Assembly (NCBI RefSeq): GCF_009828745.1
Contig: NZ_WTSX01000010.1
Location: forward strand, 1-64,000
Source: Erysipelothrix anatis
Lineage (GTDB): Bacteria; Bacillota_I; Bacilli_A; Erysipelotrichales; Erysipelotrichaceae
Reading direction: 5' to 3'
Length of the DNA stretch: 64,000 nucleotides
Part shown: piece after piece, positions 28,575-37,315 of the stretch
How positions within the stretch are numbered: the stretch's first letter is position 1
Layout: each line of letters starts with the position of its first letter
The notes under the pieces: generated by a model
What the model was told of the DNA's origin: nothing
The model's input: only the letters and a program-made list of their open reading frames with translations
The model's database searches: none
Position numbers and translations under genes: made by a program

Positions 28575-28640
28575 AAAAGAAAACCTCTGATACTGTTTAA
28601 TACAGAACTGTATGTTCGTAATTACAGTAGTAGAGGTTTT
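28575..28640 (-). terminator. terminator of the minus-strand XRE repeat gene
   Basis: AAAACCTCT (28580-28588) and AGAGGTTTT (28632-28640), with further pairing of GATACTG and CAGTAGT inside. On the minus strand the stem is followed by TTTTCTTTTT. Confidence 0.7.
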
Positions 28641-28698
28641 AAAATTGTAAAAAGTATTAAATGATTGCTTGATTGAAATTCGTGATTACTTTGAGCTA

Positions 28699-29541
28699 TT
28701 AATGTTGTGAAGCGAATACAACGAATGGTGTAATATCAGACATTCGTTTTTCTCGTATTAAATAATCTAAAATCATATCAATCGTTTCAGTATCCACAAA
28801 TGGTGCGAGAGGAATCAAGCCTTCAACACGCGCATTCGGCATAGACAGAGTAAGTTCAACGTGTTTGCGTAGTACAGCATCTTCTACAAACGGATATAGG
28901 CCTTCAATACCTTCCATGTCACTTTTCTCGTGAGCATAAGTGAATAAATTATTAATAGTCTCTGCATCCATAAATGGAGCAAAAGGTACGATGTCTGAGA
29001 GTTTGAAATCTTCTCGTAGTTTTAATTTTCGGATGATCATATTTAGATCTTCTTCATCTATAAACGCAACCAATGGCACAATGTCCTGAATTTTATAACG
29101 ATCAATGTTTTCAAGAATCCAGGCATTAATTTGACTTGTTTCCATAAAAGGAGCAATTGCAATCAGTGATTCGACCGTGAAATCTTCAGGGTCAACTTTA
29201 CTAAATACTTTTTCGAAAAGATCGGGCTTTGTAATTGGAGCAATATCAATAATTTCTTTCTCGTTTAATGGTTCATCATTTTCTATCTTTCGAACAGATT
29301 CTGCCATCCTTACATTTCCAAGTAGTTCATCAATTGAAATTGAAAAAATTTGTGAGAGTTCTGATAATTTTCCAATATCGGGACTTGTTAATCCATTTTC
29401 CCAAGATGATACTGCTTGATGGCTTACACCAAGTGTTTCTGCTAGTTCTCCTTGAGTAAGGTTTCGTTGTTTCCGTTGTGCGGCAATTACCTTACCAAGG
29501 CGATCCATATTAAATGTACTGACATTGTGAGTGATTTTCAT
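28699..29541 (-). CDS. XRE-family regulator fused to helical repeats
   Basis: 280-aa protein. A Cro/CI helix-turn-helix occupies about residues 12-68 (NLTQGELAETLGVSHQAVSSW). The rest is built of about five related helical units of 28-32 residues, each with a core like I-x-P-[FL]-[AV]-x-F-[MVI]-[DE]-x-x-x-[IL]-[ND] (IAIAPFMETSQIN, IVPLVAFIDEEDLN, IVPFAPFMDAETIN, LIPLAPFVDTETID). Such repeats usually bind protein or peptide. GAGGT lies 6 nt before ATG 29541, preferred over 29547. It is transcribed away from the bacteriocin-type ABC locus and may control it. Confidence 0.75.
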   Translation of the reverse strand: MKITHNVSTFNMDRLGKVIAAQRKQRNLTQGELAETLGVSHQAVSSWENGLTSPDIGKLSELSQIFSISIDELLGNVRMAESVRKIENDEPLNEKEIIDIAPITKPDLFEKVFSKVDPEDFTVESLIAIAPFMETSQINAWILENIDRYKIQDIVPLVAFIDEEDLNMIIRKLKLREDFKLSDIVPFAPFMDAETINNLFTYAHEKSDMEGIEGLYPFVEDAVLRKHVELTLSMPNARVEGLIPLAPFVDTETIDMILDYLIREKRMSDITPFVVFASQH

Positions 29542-29586
29542 AATCATACCTCGCTTTCTAACTAAATCTTACAATCTGAGTGTCAC

Positions 29587-29637
29587 ATTATAAAGCAAGC
29601 GCTCCTTGAATTATAGATTCAAGTAACGCTTGAATTA
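29587..29637. promoter_or_regulatory. nested palindromic operator upstream of the XRE repeat gene
   Basis: CAAGCG (29596-29601) and CGCTTG (29627-29632) enclose CTTGAAT (29605-29611) and ATTCAAG (29617-29623). CTTGAATTA recurs as a direct repeat at 29605-29613 and 29629-29637. A minus-strand TATAAT (29587-29592) abuts it, so the elements probably bind a regulator at the XRE gene promoter. Confidence 0.5.
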
Positions 29638-30050
29638 GTGTTTACTTATTGTTTTCATAATAATACGGTAATAATCTTCTGTCAATGAGATGTCATGATA
29701 GCGATCTTTTGGGAACTAATCAATCCTAGAAATTCACTTAAAATATTCTACATCTTACGCTGGGAATTATTAATTGTTATAAAAGTGTTTAAGGTTAGCG
29801 ATAAGTATCGTAGTAGAAAAGAGCTATTTTGATAATGGAATACCAACTCGACTTTAAACTGTCGAATGACTTAGCCTTGACTCTTGCAAAGCATCAGTCT
29901 GTTTAAAACTACCAAATAAGTGCAAATAACGACGACTTGGACAGATATACTGTAAAATGAAAATTTTGTTTGGTAGTATTTTACTATAAGTCTTAAGATT
30001 AATGTATCGAAATTATCATGTGTATCCTGTGATGATGAGAGGAATAGTAA
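29638..30050. other. intergenic region before the bacteriocin-type permease
   Basis: About 410 bp. It holds a 9-bp inverted repeat ACTACCAAA (29908-29916) / TTTGGTAGT (29969-29977) with a 52-nt loop, and short open frames below 30 codons. No lactococcin-972-like precursor (signal peptide plus about 65 residues) is present. GAGAGGAATAGTAA gives the permease ribosome site. Confidence 0.5.
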
Positions 30051-31981
30051 ATGAAGAAAACAATTAACATGATCTTATTAAGTGTTTTTACTTTTACGTT
30101 ACTAATGTCAATTTTCCAAGTAGATAGGTTTTCTGAGTCAATAACTATCGAAAACTATGATAACGAAGAAGTTGAATCCTATTACATGGTTTTTGATAGT
30201 GATTCAGCAGATAGCAACAATAAAAATCGACTGTTGAATGAACTTGATATCTTATTCAGTCAGTTAGAGTTTAATATATATATTATAGATGTGAGTAAAG
30301 TGCGCGAAGACCGTTTAAGTATTATAGCAAAAACGAACGATAGATCGTACATTAATAATCTACCGATTCGGAACGCTAAATTGATTGAAATAGGTAATTT
30401 CTCAAGCATAAATAACGGATTCACCAATTTATTTCAAGTTTTCTCTAAAAGCGTACTTAGCTTAGACTTGGTGGATACTTTACCCACGAGTCTGCAGTTA
30501 GAAAATTTTAAAATTAATGTGACAATACCTCTAAATATTGAAAATAAGCAAATAGTATCTTTACTTAGCTCAATTGCAAGCAATTATAATGCACAAATTG
30601 TTAAATCAGAAGTGTATGTGCAAGATTCCTTCATATTAAGAATATTTAATATGAACACATATCTTTACTTTTCTTTTTTGTGTATCCAGGTACTAGTTGT
30701 TTTTAATGCAATTTTATCAAACTCTAAAGAAATAATCATAAGAAAAATTGAGGGATATAGTTCTCTCAATATTTGGAAAAGTCTCACAATTAATAAACTT
30801 TCACTGTGGCCATTCTTTATAATTGCACCGATACAGTTAGGATTAATTCTTTATGTTTATCCGTACAGGAGTATCACAAAATATCTTATCAAAATCGAAT
30901 TGATTTATTTGATGTTTTCAATCATTGTGTTGCTTATAGCCGCTTGGCTCATGATTTGGATCATTTGTAAGCACAAAGAAAGTGAACTAATTAAAGGAAG
31001 ATTACCTTTAAGAAGAATCCAATATCTCGTTATGTTTCTTAAAATAGCTACTGTATTCATGCTCTTAACCACAGTTCCTGCAGTGGTTGATGATGTTATG
31101 AGGTACACTTCGATGCGTTCTAATTCACGAGAATACTTTGAGAAGTATGATGGATATTATGCAATAGACGGAAGCAATAATGATTCTAGAATGATGACAG
31201 AAGAAATGTCTCGAGATTTGTATGAAAGCATCGACTTGGAAAAATTTGTCTACAGTGCATATGAAAATGATAATGGGCAAATAATCGTAAGCGTAAATGA
31301 GGATTATTTTGAAAGAGCGAAAATTTCAGTGATGGATTATGAAATATATTTTTATGCTCCATCCGATAAAACATTTTTACCGAGTATGTTAGCGGACTAC
31401 TTCCCTAACAGCTTTAATGAATTTGTGTTTAATGAACTTGAGAAACCATTAGGAGATTATGCTCTCAAAAATAGATTGATGATTGTTGATGGCGATGATA
31501 GGTTAATAATATATATACCTACTGAGAACACAATCTATCATTCAATCATAAAGTTTGATGGAAGTGAGAGCGATTTTCAAAACTACATTAATTCTCTGAC
31601 TTTAAGTAAAAACTTGGGAACTCCTTTGATATCAATTAGCTTAAATGAAGCATATGTTGAAGTACAACATATATTTGCGAAGACTGCGCTAAGAGCGATT
31701 TGTGTTTTGATTGTGACACTAAGTGTTTTGCTATTGTGCAATTTTAGTAATGTCGCAATATCTAGAAAGAACTATGTAAGCGTAGATAGAATATATATAT
31801 ATCAGAAGGGTATGCTTTAAAAAAATCAACGAGAGATTATCTCGTAAACAATATGTTTATGTACTTACTTGTGTCAATACTTGGAAGTGTGATTCTGAAA
31901 ATAAGTCCAATGAATTATATACTACCGTTGATATTAATATTATTATGTGATCTGCTGGCTATTGTAGGAGGCAACAAATGA
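30051..31981 (+). pseudogene. bacteriocin-associated integral membrane protein (lactococcin 972 type), frameshifted
   Basis: Permease partner of the ABC ATPase that follows. The open frame encodes 589 aa: signal-like first helix, a large extracellular segment, three helices at about 200-310, a fourth near 325-345, a second extracellular segment and one helix near 550-570, the topology of the family linked to lactococcin-972 export/immunity. It stops at 31818-31820, but the -1 frame from about 31812 continues with GYALKKSTRDYLVNN and two further hydrophobic helices to a TGA at 31979-31981 that overlaps the ATPase ATG by 4 bp. An (AT)6 tract (31791-31802) lies just before the break. The last two helices are therefore lost unless the frame is restored. 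Confidence 0.75.
31791..31802 (+). repeat. (AT)6 dinucleotide tract at the permease frameshift
   Basis: Six AT units inside the coding sequence, 16 bp before the premature stop. Loss of one unit, or gain of one base, would restore the downstream frame. Confidence 0.85.
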
Positions 31982-32607
31982 AAATTCAAGCTGAAAATAT
32001 CGTAAAGAAATATGGTCAAAGAGTGGTTCTAAACAACTTCAACATTTTGATTGAATCTGGAGAATTTATGGCTTTAATGGGTGAAAGTGGTTGTGGTAAA
32101 ACCACATTGGTTAATATACTTGGGCTCATTGATTCTGAATTTGAAGGTGTAGTTAAATATGATGGAAAAATAATTTCAAGATCGAGTGATAAAAGACAGA
32201 TTTTGAAAAATGACATTTCTTTTATCTTTCAAAATTACGGGCTTATTGATAATAAAACCGTAGAATACAACTTATCTTTACTTCTAAACGTCAAAAAAAT
32301 GAGCAAAGTGGAAAGGCAGGAAGCAATTAATTTAGCATTGAGTAAAGTAGGTTTAATTGATATTTTAGATAAAAAAGTTTACGAGCTGTCAGGAGGAGAA
32401 CAACAAAGAGTCGCATTATCAAAAGTCTTCCTTAAGAAATCTAAGCTAATTATTGCTGATGAGCCAACAGCATCGTTAGATAGTGAAAATGAAAAAGAAG
32501 TGATGCAATATTTTAATGAGATAAATCAGGAAGGCTGCACAATTGTTGTCGTAACACATAGTGCAACTGTTGCGAGTTATGCAAAGAGAACCGTGAAAAT
32601 TGAGTAA
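31978..32607 (+). CDS. ABC transporter ATP-binding protein (bacteriocin export/immunity type)
   Basis: 209-aa ATPase. Walker A GESGCGKTT, Q-loop FIFQNYGLID, signature LSGGEQQRVAL, Walker B LIIADEPTASLD and the switch His in VVTHSA are all intact. The sequence type and its coupling to the large permease match lactococcin-972-group transporters. The ATG overlaps the restored permease frame (ATGA), which supports the view that the permease frame originally ended there. Confidence 0.88.
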   Translation: MKIQAENIVKKYGQRVVLNNFNILIESGEFMALMGESGCGKTTLVNILGLIDSEFEGVVKYDGKIISRSSDKRQILKNDISFIFQNYGLIDNKTVEYNLSLLLNVKKMSKVERQEAINLALSKVGLIDILDKKVYELSGGEQQRVALSKVFLKKSKLIIADEPTASLDSENEKEVMQYFNEINQEGCTIVVVTHSATVASYAKRTVKIE

Positions 32608-32977
32608 TCACCAGAGTGAGGGTTAATGGATCGTGTATCTAATAGTATATCTTTAGATAGTGTTCCACAATATCACTTTCGACCATCAAACTATGCCATG
32701 ACACTGAATTTTCCAATAATTGATGATGCAGGTATGCAATGATTATATGTATTGAGTGCTACTTATGTTAGGTTGATACATAGCACTTTTCAATGAAGCT
32801 ACGTCAAAACCTTGGAAATAAGACAAAATATCAAGTATTTCGAAGGAACGAACACTAGTAATTGCGGTAGGAATATTTTAAACAATAGACTTAGTTCAAT
32901 TTGAATTCTTATTGCTCTACAAGCGCTTCATCATCGATCGTATCAGGAATAAGTGTGAAATAGAGGAGGGTGATAAT
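32608..32977. other. gap after the ABC ATPase
   Basis: 370 bp. A short frame at 32626-32742 (38 aa, begins MDRVSNSISLDSVPQYHF) follows GTGAGGG by 3 nt but resembles nothing I recognise and has no signal peptide. AAGTGC-type repeats near 32755-32790 (GAGTGCTACTTATG, ATAGCACTTTTC) can pair and may act as terminator. The rest appears non-coding. Confidence 0.35.
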
Positions 32978-33442
32978 ATGAAAAGAGTAACTGTAATCAG
33001 TATACTGCTATTACTTGTAGTAGGGTGTGCTTCAAATAATGATTCGTTAAGAACTGTTACAGTATGTAAGAGTAATTATTCTTTTTCAAACTACAGTTCA
33101 TTCACGCATACAATAATTGCCCAGGGTGATGAAATACAAAAAATGGATGCTGTTGGAATACTAAACTTTGATTCTATGGAAGATAGAGATTCGGCTTTTA
33201 AAATGTACAAAGAAAGTGAATCAGAGTTTAATGAAAATAATGGAATAAGAGTATCAAATGAAATCTATGAAGATACATCAATAGTACAGAACTATGAGTA
33301 TGATTTGGAATTAGTGTGAGGCGAAAATCTGATCATGAGAAATATAAGTCCAAATAAAAACATAAATCGAGGGACCTATTTATCTCGCGATATGATGATT
33401 AAACAAATAGAGTCTACAGATTTCACTTGTAATACAGAATAG
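32978..33442 (+). pseudogene. YehR-like (DUF1307) lipoprotein with in-frame TGA
   Basis: Starts at ATG 32978 after GAGGAGGGTG. Signal peptide with lipobox VVGCAS, then a domain paralogous to the lipoprotein at 47069. A TGA at 33317-33319 stops the protein after 113 residues. The same frame then continues GENLIMRNISPNKN and GTYLSRDMMIKQIESTDFTC to a TAG at 33440-33442, which matches the C-terminal part of the paralogue (GFVC near its end). Full length would be 154 codons against 152 for the paralogue, so this is a nonsense-interrupted copy. Confidence 0.7.
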
Positions 33443-33732
33443 GGTCTTTCCGCATCAATAGAACCTAGAAGCGTTTTGTAGCATTTCTTGACTTTAATCT
33501 CCTAAAGTGATTACAAGGATATGCGATTTTTTCATGTAATTGTATGTTAAGAAAACATAGTGTATTGATAAAAGTCTAGGTACTATTCAATACTTTAGTG
33601 AGGATATACAAGGAAGCAGTTTATTCTATTTGTCTTCAAAGTTAAATTTAATTGATTTGAGAAAACTAAATGCTAAATAGAAAGGAAAGTAGAGCATACC
33701 TTGTATGCTTAGTAACTTAAAGGAAAACTATT
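33443..33732. other. intergenic region
   Basis: 290 bp. A TTGACT hexamer near 33487 is the only promoter-like element. No gene is seen. AAAGGAAAACT precedes the next start. Confidence 0.3.
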
Positions 33733-34164
33733 ATGGACACACTCTACTCATTAATTGTTAGCAATATGAAGGATAAGATTCTTGATTTACAACGTTACAC
33801 AGACGAGCTTTATGGCCATTCATCAGATTTACCAGCGTATCGTGTTATTATGCGAAAACTTTATGTTGATTATAGAGATAGTAATGGAAATATCGTGAAA
33901 AATGTATTACTTGAATGTCCAAAATCACCTCTTGAAAGAGACAGGTATAAAAGTCTGATTGAGTTAAGAATATATACGGGACTTCTATATTTACCACTGC
34001 AATTGGATGACTTAATGGTGGAGGAGTTTGGCAGGGATTTGTGTGTGATCATTGATGGTATGTATGATAACGAATATGATTTTGTTGCTTTCAGACTTGT
34101 CGTGGAGAAATCTATGATTGAAGAAATGTACGAGCAAATTGCCCATGTATTTGAAATAGTGTAG
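33733..34164 (+). CDS. hypothetical cytoplasmic protein
   Basis: 143-aa soluble, acidic protein without signal peptide or membrane helix. Family not recognised. It is predicted mainly helical with a short beta-like stretch (AYRVIMRKLYVDYRDSNGN). A plausible ribosome site AAAGGAAAA lies 8 nt before the ATG. It stands alone between the broken lipoprotein and a surface protein in the accessory region. Confidence 0.6.
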   Translation: MDTLYSLIVSNMKDKILDLQRYTDELYGHSSDLPAYRVIMRKLYVDYRDSNGNIVKNVLLECPKSPLERDRYKSLIELRIYTGLLYLPLQLDDLMVEEFGRDLCVIIDGMYDNEYDFVAFRLVVEKSMIEEMYEQIAHVFEIV

Positions 34165-34207
34165 GTTCATACCGAGTAAAAGTGCCTACGTTAGGTTCAA
34201 AATAAAG

Positions 34208-34243
34208 GAAAATTCTCAATTCGGGGGTTTTCTTTTTTTCTGA
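34208..34243 (+). terminator. weak terminator
   Basis: GAAAATTCTC pairs (with G-T pairs) to GGGGGTTTTC, followed by TTTTTTTC. Confidence 0.45.
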
Positions 34244-34542
34244 TTATCTGCACATTTTTTGAAAAGTACAGATGAAATATCTCGAATGATAAGATACGTG
34301 AAGTTAATGATACCTAGTACGATTCCTAAATAAATGTACAATTACATTCATTTCTTTTAGAACTAATCTGCGTTGACGCAAATGCTATGATACCCTTTTT
34401 ATTCGTGCATATTTGATAATTTCGGGATTTCTTAGATTAATTACCAATGCTATGACTTATAAAAATATTTTAAAAATTCGCATAAATCACATTCTGGTGC
34501 TATTATATTAGTGTAGCGTCAAATCACTACGTGGGGGGAAAT
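34244..34542. other. promoter region of the MucBP surface protein
   Basis: About 300 bp of AT-rich sequence. A TATTATATT run at 34500-34508 is the likely -10. GGGGGGA (34533-34539) is the ribosome site. No gene seen. Confidence 0.35.
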
Positions 34543-36504
34543 ATGAAAAAAGGAAAAATCTGTTCGACTTTAGTCGCACTGACACTCTTACTTATGAGTG
34601 TTGCGCCAATGGTCGAACCAGTTTTAGCTCATCAAGTTACGATGGGTGGAGCAATACAAGGTGGCGAAACATACGGGGAATTCAATAGTATTCTCGTATA
34701 TCCGAATTCTGAATCGTCAATTCTTACAAGAACCAATATGTTCAATATGAGACGATTCGATAATTGGGATACATCACATGCATGGTCAAAAAGCTATGCG
34801 CCCTTAGACGGAATTCAAAGTATTGCACCAGGTATGGAAGTAAGTCTTCTACTATTGGAAGAACCAAGTAAAATTGAAGATTTCTTGACGAAAGACTTAG
34901 AATTTGTGTTCAGCATTACAAATGATGGTGAAAACTATACTGTTGCTACACAAGATCTTCAATACAATGAAGGTACACAAACCTACATTTATCCTAATGA
35001 AGTTCAAGGATATAAATTAGAATTCATTAATCATTCATCAGAGACTCAAGCAATTGATTCCGTGGCGAATGTTCAACATACGATTAAATTAAATTATAAC
35101 AATATGAGTCAAGACCAGCTTGCGGGGAAAGAACCGCTTGCTTATTGGGTTGATTCACAATTTGTCAATCAAGAACCTAAACCAACGACACAAAAAATTT
35201 ATGTCATCCAGCCTAAAATCTCGGGTCAAGTTAAGTACCAAGAACTTGAAAATGAAACCAATGCACCTCAGTGGGATACAGCAGTTGTAAAAGAAAATGC
35301 TGTTGTTCAACTAATTGAAAATACACCGGTTGGTAATGTAGTAGTTGGCGAAACAAAGACCGATGCAAACGGACAGTATACATTCTCAAGTTTGAAAAAT
35401 AACGCAGACTCCTACAAAATCTCAAACAGTGAAAATAGTCTCAGTGTTCGAGTCATGGAAGATAATGGTGAAACATGGATTCTGTCAGACAACATGTCTG
35501 ATTTTGTAAAAGGAAATGGCGTTTCCATAGGCCGTATTACAGATATAAGTAGATATGATGAATCATTTGAAACTGCTTTTGCGAAAGTTCGATGGAACCC
35601 AGAGTTCAAGACCATAAATGAAGAAGGATCTCATGCGGTAGATATAAAGACAATCATAACTGAGACTAAAGAAGAGCCACAACCAACTGAATTAACTGTT
35701 AGATATGTGGATACATTCGGAAATACGATTGCTCCAAATAAAGCAGTTCAAGGTCTTGTCGGTGATGCTTACGATGTTTCAACAGCTGATTACAAGTTAA
35801 ATATCGAAGGCTACTCATTCAAAGAAACTGAAGGTCTATTGATGGGGTCATTGACTGATGAAGCGCAAATAGTTACTTATATCTATACTAAGAATCCGGT
35901 TAGTCCATCAGTATTAACTGTAAATTACATTGATAAACTTGGAAATACAATTGCGCCAAGTAAAGTGATTCAAGGACATGTTGGTGATGTCTATGATGTC
36001 TCAACAGCTGAGTTCAAACTAGAAATTAAAGGTTTTACTTTTGATAAAATTGAAGGGGTGTTAAGTGGAACACTTGTTGACGCAAAACATACTGTTACAT
36101 TTATATATGATAAGCTACCCGCGAACACATCAGAGTTAACTGTAAACTATGTCGATACTTTTGGAAATACGATAGCGCCAAGTAAGGTTGTTCACGGTTT
36201 AGTTGGGGATGCATACGATGTATCAACACCAACTTTCAAACTTGAATTAAAGGGTTATACGTTTAAAAATGTTGAAGGACTCGTTGTTGGAAAATTAACA
36301 CAAGAGTCACAAGTCGTTACCTATATCTACGAACAAGATACTGTTACACCTGTGAAACCGGTCGAACCAGAAAAACCTGTAGAGCCTACATTACCCGCAA
36401 CCGGAATGAACAATTCATTCATGGTATTAGGTAGTTTAATACTTACACTCGGTCTACTATTGATTGTCAAAGAAGAGACGAACAAATCAACGCGTCAACA
36501 ATAA
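34543..36504 (+). CDS. LPXTG-anchored surface protein with three MucBP repeats
   Basis: Sortase-anchored cell-wall protein of 653 aa. Signal peptide (cleavage near VLAHQ), a unique N-terminal region of about 200 aa, a Cna-B/prealbumin-like domain (SGQVKYQELE to DANGQYTFSSL, about 225-300), three MucBP-type repeats of about 70 aa starting ELTVRYVDTFGNTIAP, and the anchor LPATG followed by a hydrophobic helix and a positively charged tail. MucBP domains in other species bind mucin or form spacers. The GTG at 34531 is less likely than ATG 34543. No sortase gene is in the window. Confidence 0.9.
   Translation: MKKGKICSTLVALTLLLMSVAPMVEPVLAHQVTMGGAIQGGETYGEFNSILVYPNSESSILTRTNMFNMRRFDNWDTSHAWSKSYAPLDGIQSIAPGMEVSLLLLEEPSKIEDFLTKDLEFVFSITNDGENYTVATQDLQYNEGTQTYIYPNEVQGYKLEFINHSSETQAIDSVANVQHTIKLNYNNMSQDQLAGKEPLAYWVDSQFVNQEPKPTTQKIYVIQPKISGQVKYQELENETNAPQWDTAVVKENAVVQLIENTPVGNVVVGETKTDANGQYTFSSLKNNADSYKISNSENSLSVRVMEDNGETWILSDNMSDFVKGNGVSIGRITDISRYDESFETAFAKVRWNPEFKTINEEGSHAVDIKTIITETKEEPQPTELTVRYVDTFGNTIAPNKAVQGLVGDAYDVSTADYKLNIEGYSFKETEGLLMGSLTDEAQIVTYIYTKNPVSPSVLTVNYIDKLGNTIAPSKVIQGHVGDVYDVSTAEFKLEIKGFTFDKIEGVLSGTLVDAKHTVTFIYDKLPANTSELTVNYVDTFGNTIAPSKVVHGLVGDAYDVSTPTFKLELKGYTFKNVEGLVVGKLTQESQVVTYIYEQDTVTPVKPVEPEKPVEPTLPATGMNNSFMVLGSLILTLGLLLIVKEETNKSTRQQ
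35689..36336 (+). repeat. three tandem MucBP-encoding repeats
   Basis: Three units of about 216 bp, each encoding [EL]LTV-Y-D--GNTIAP-K-[IV]-G--GD-YDVST. Identity between copies is clear at protein level and partial at DNA level. Confidence 0.85.
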
Positions 36505-36600
36505 AACTTTACGAAAAATGATATTGGAACGAATTATGCAAATAGCGTTTCTGATTCATTCGAACTAAAAAGTAGTTGCACTAGCATTAAACTATAATAA

Positions 36601-36661
36601 AAAGCATCTCTTATGGATACTGAATGCCAATTGGCAAAGTATGAACACGAGATGCTTTTTT
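36601..36661. terminator. bidirectional terminator
   Basis: AAAGCATCTC (36601-36610) and GAGATGCTTT (36649-36658) with T runs on both sides. A perfect TGCCAATTGGCA palindrome (36624-36635) lies in the loop. Confidence 0.8.
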
Positions 36662-36674
36662 GTGCTAAGTGTCT

Positions 36675-36947
36675 TTACTTACGTCGTTCCAATGCAATAG
36701 TTCCAAATCCCGATATAATTGCTATATAAAATCCAAGGTTATACGTAAACCCTGTATTGTATACTTGATAAATACTTAACTCGGGATTAAAAAAAGATAA
36801 AATTAAAGAAAATGGTGCGATCCAACCATGCCATAGTCCGCTAAAAAAACCAGCAGGATTTACTTCAGTTGCCACGTTATTGGGTACGCATCCTGTGAGT
36901 AAAATAAGACTAAAAAGGACTAGTAAGCCAATTCGAATTTTTTTCAT
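36675..36947 (-). CDS. small membrane lipoprotein
   Basis: 90-aa protein with a lipoprotein signal (LILLTGCVPN), a motif AGFFSGLWHGWIAPFSLI, a first hydrophobic stretch and a C-terminal membrane helix (LGFYIAIISGFGTIAL) ending ERRK. Similar short proteins with the GLWHG-APFSLI motif occur in many Gram-positives without assigned function (recollection, not a search). Start 36947 is fixed by AAAGGAG 9 nt upstream; the frame stays open further up. Confidence 0.75.
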   Translation of the reverse strand: MKKIRIGLLVLFSLILLTGCVPNNVATEVNPAGFFSGLWHGWIAPFSLILSFFNPELSIYQVYNTGFTYNLGFYIAIISGFGTIALERRK

Positions 36948-37315
36948 AAATGAACTCCTTTCTTTAATAATAGCATAGATAATAGAGGTCTGTTGTTTAT
37001 TCCTCGTCGCCAGTATTGTGATTCGTTCAATTTTTAAATTCAACGATGTGACAGAACTAATTAATGCCGTGAATCTTAGTGATTACCCAGTGTGTTCTGC
37101 ATTCATTAAATAATGAGCATAAAATATCATTGAACAAAGCCACGACACCATGAAGTACTTTAATTTCTAACGATAATTTTTAAAATCTCAAAATGAATTG
37201 ACCATAGTGGTAACTTAAAGGAAGATATTGTCCTCGTTAACAATTTTTCATGATATATGTCGAAAGTTATGATATGGTTAGTATTATAGAAAGAAATCAA
37301 AATGGGGGTTTTGAT
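36948..37315. other. intergenic region before the InlB-repeat protein
   Basis: 370 bp. The left end holds the promoter of the minus-strand lipoprotein. A short plus frame ending at about 37112 has coding-like composition but no start. GTTAGTATTATAG (37276-37288) is the probable -10 of the surface-protein gene. Confidence 0.35.

Noticed and set aside
29836-29907. 23-codon frame upstream of the ABC permease as bacteriocin precursor
   Set aside because: No signal peptide or leader cleavage motif, far shorter than lactococcin-972 precursors, and no ribosome site.
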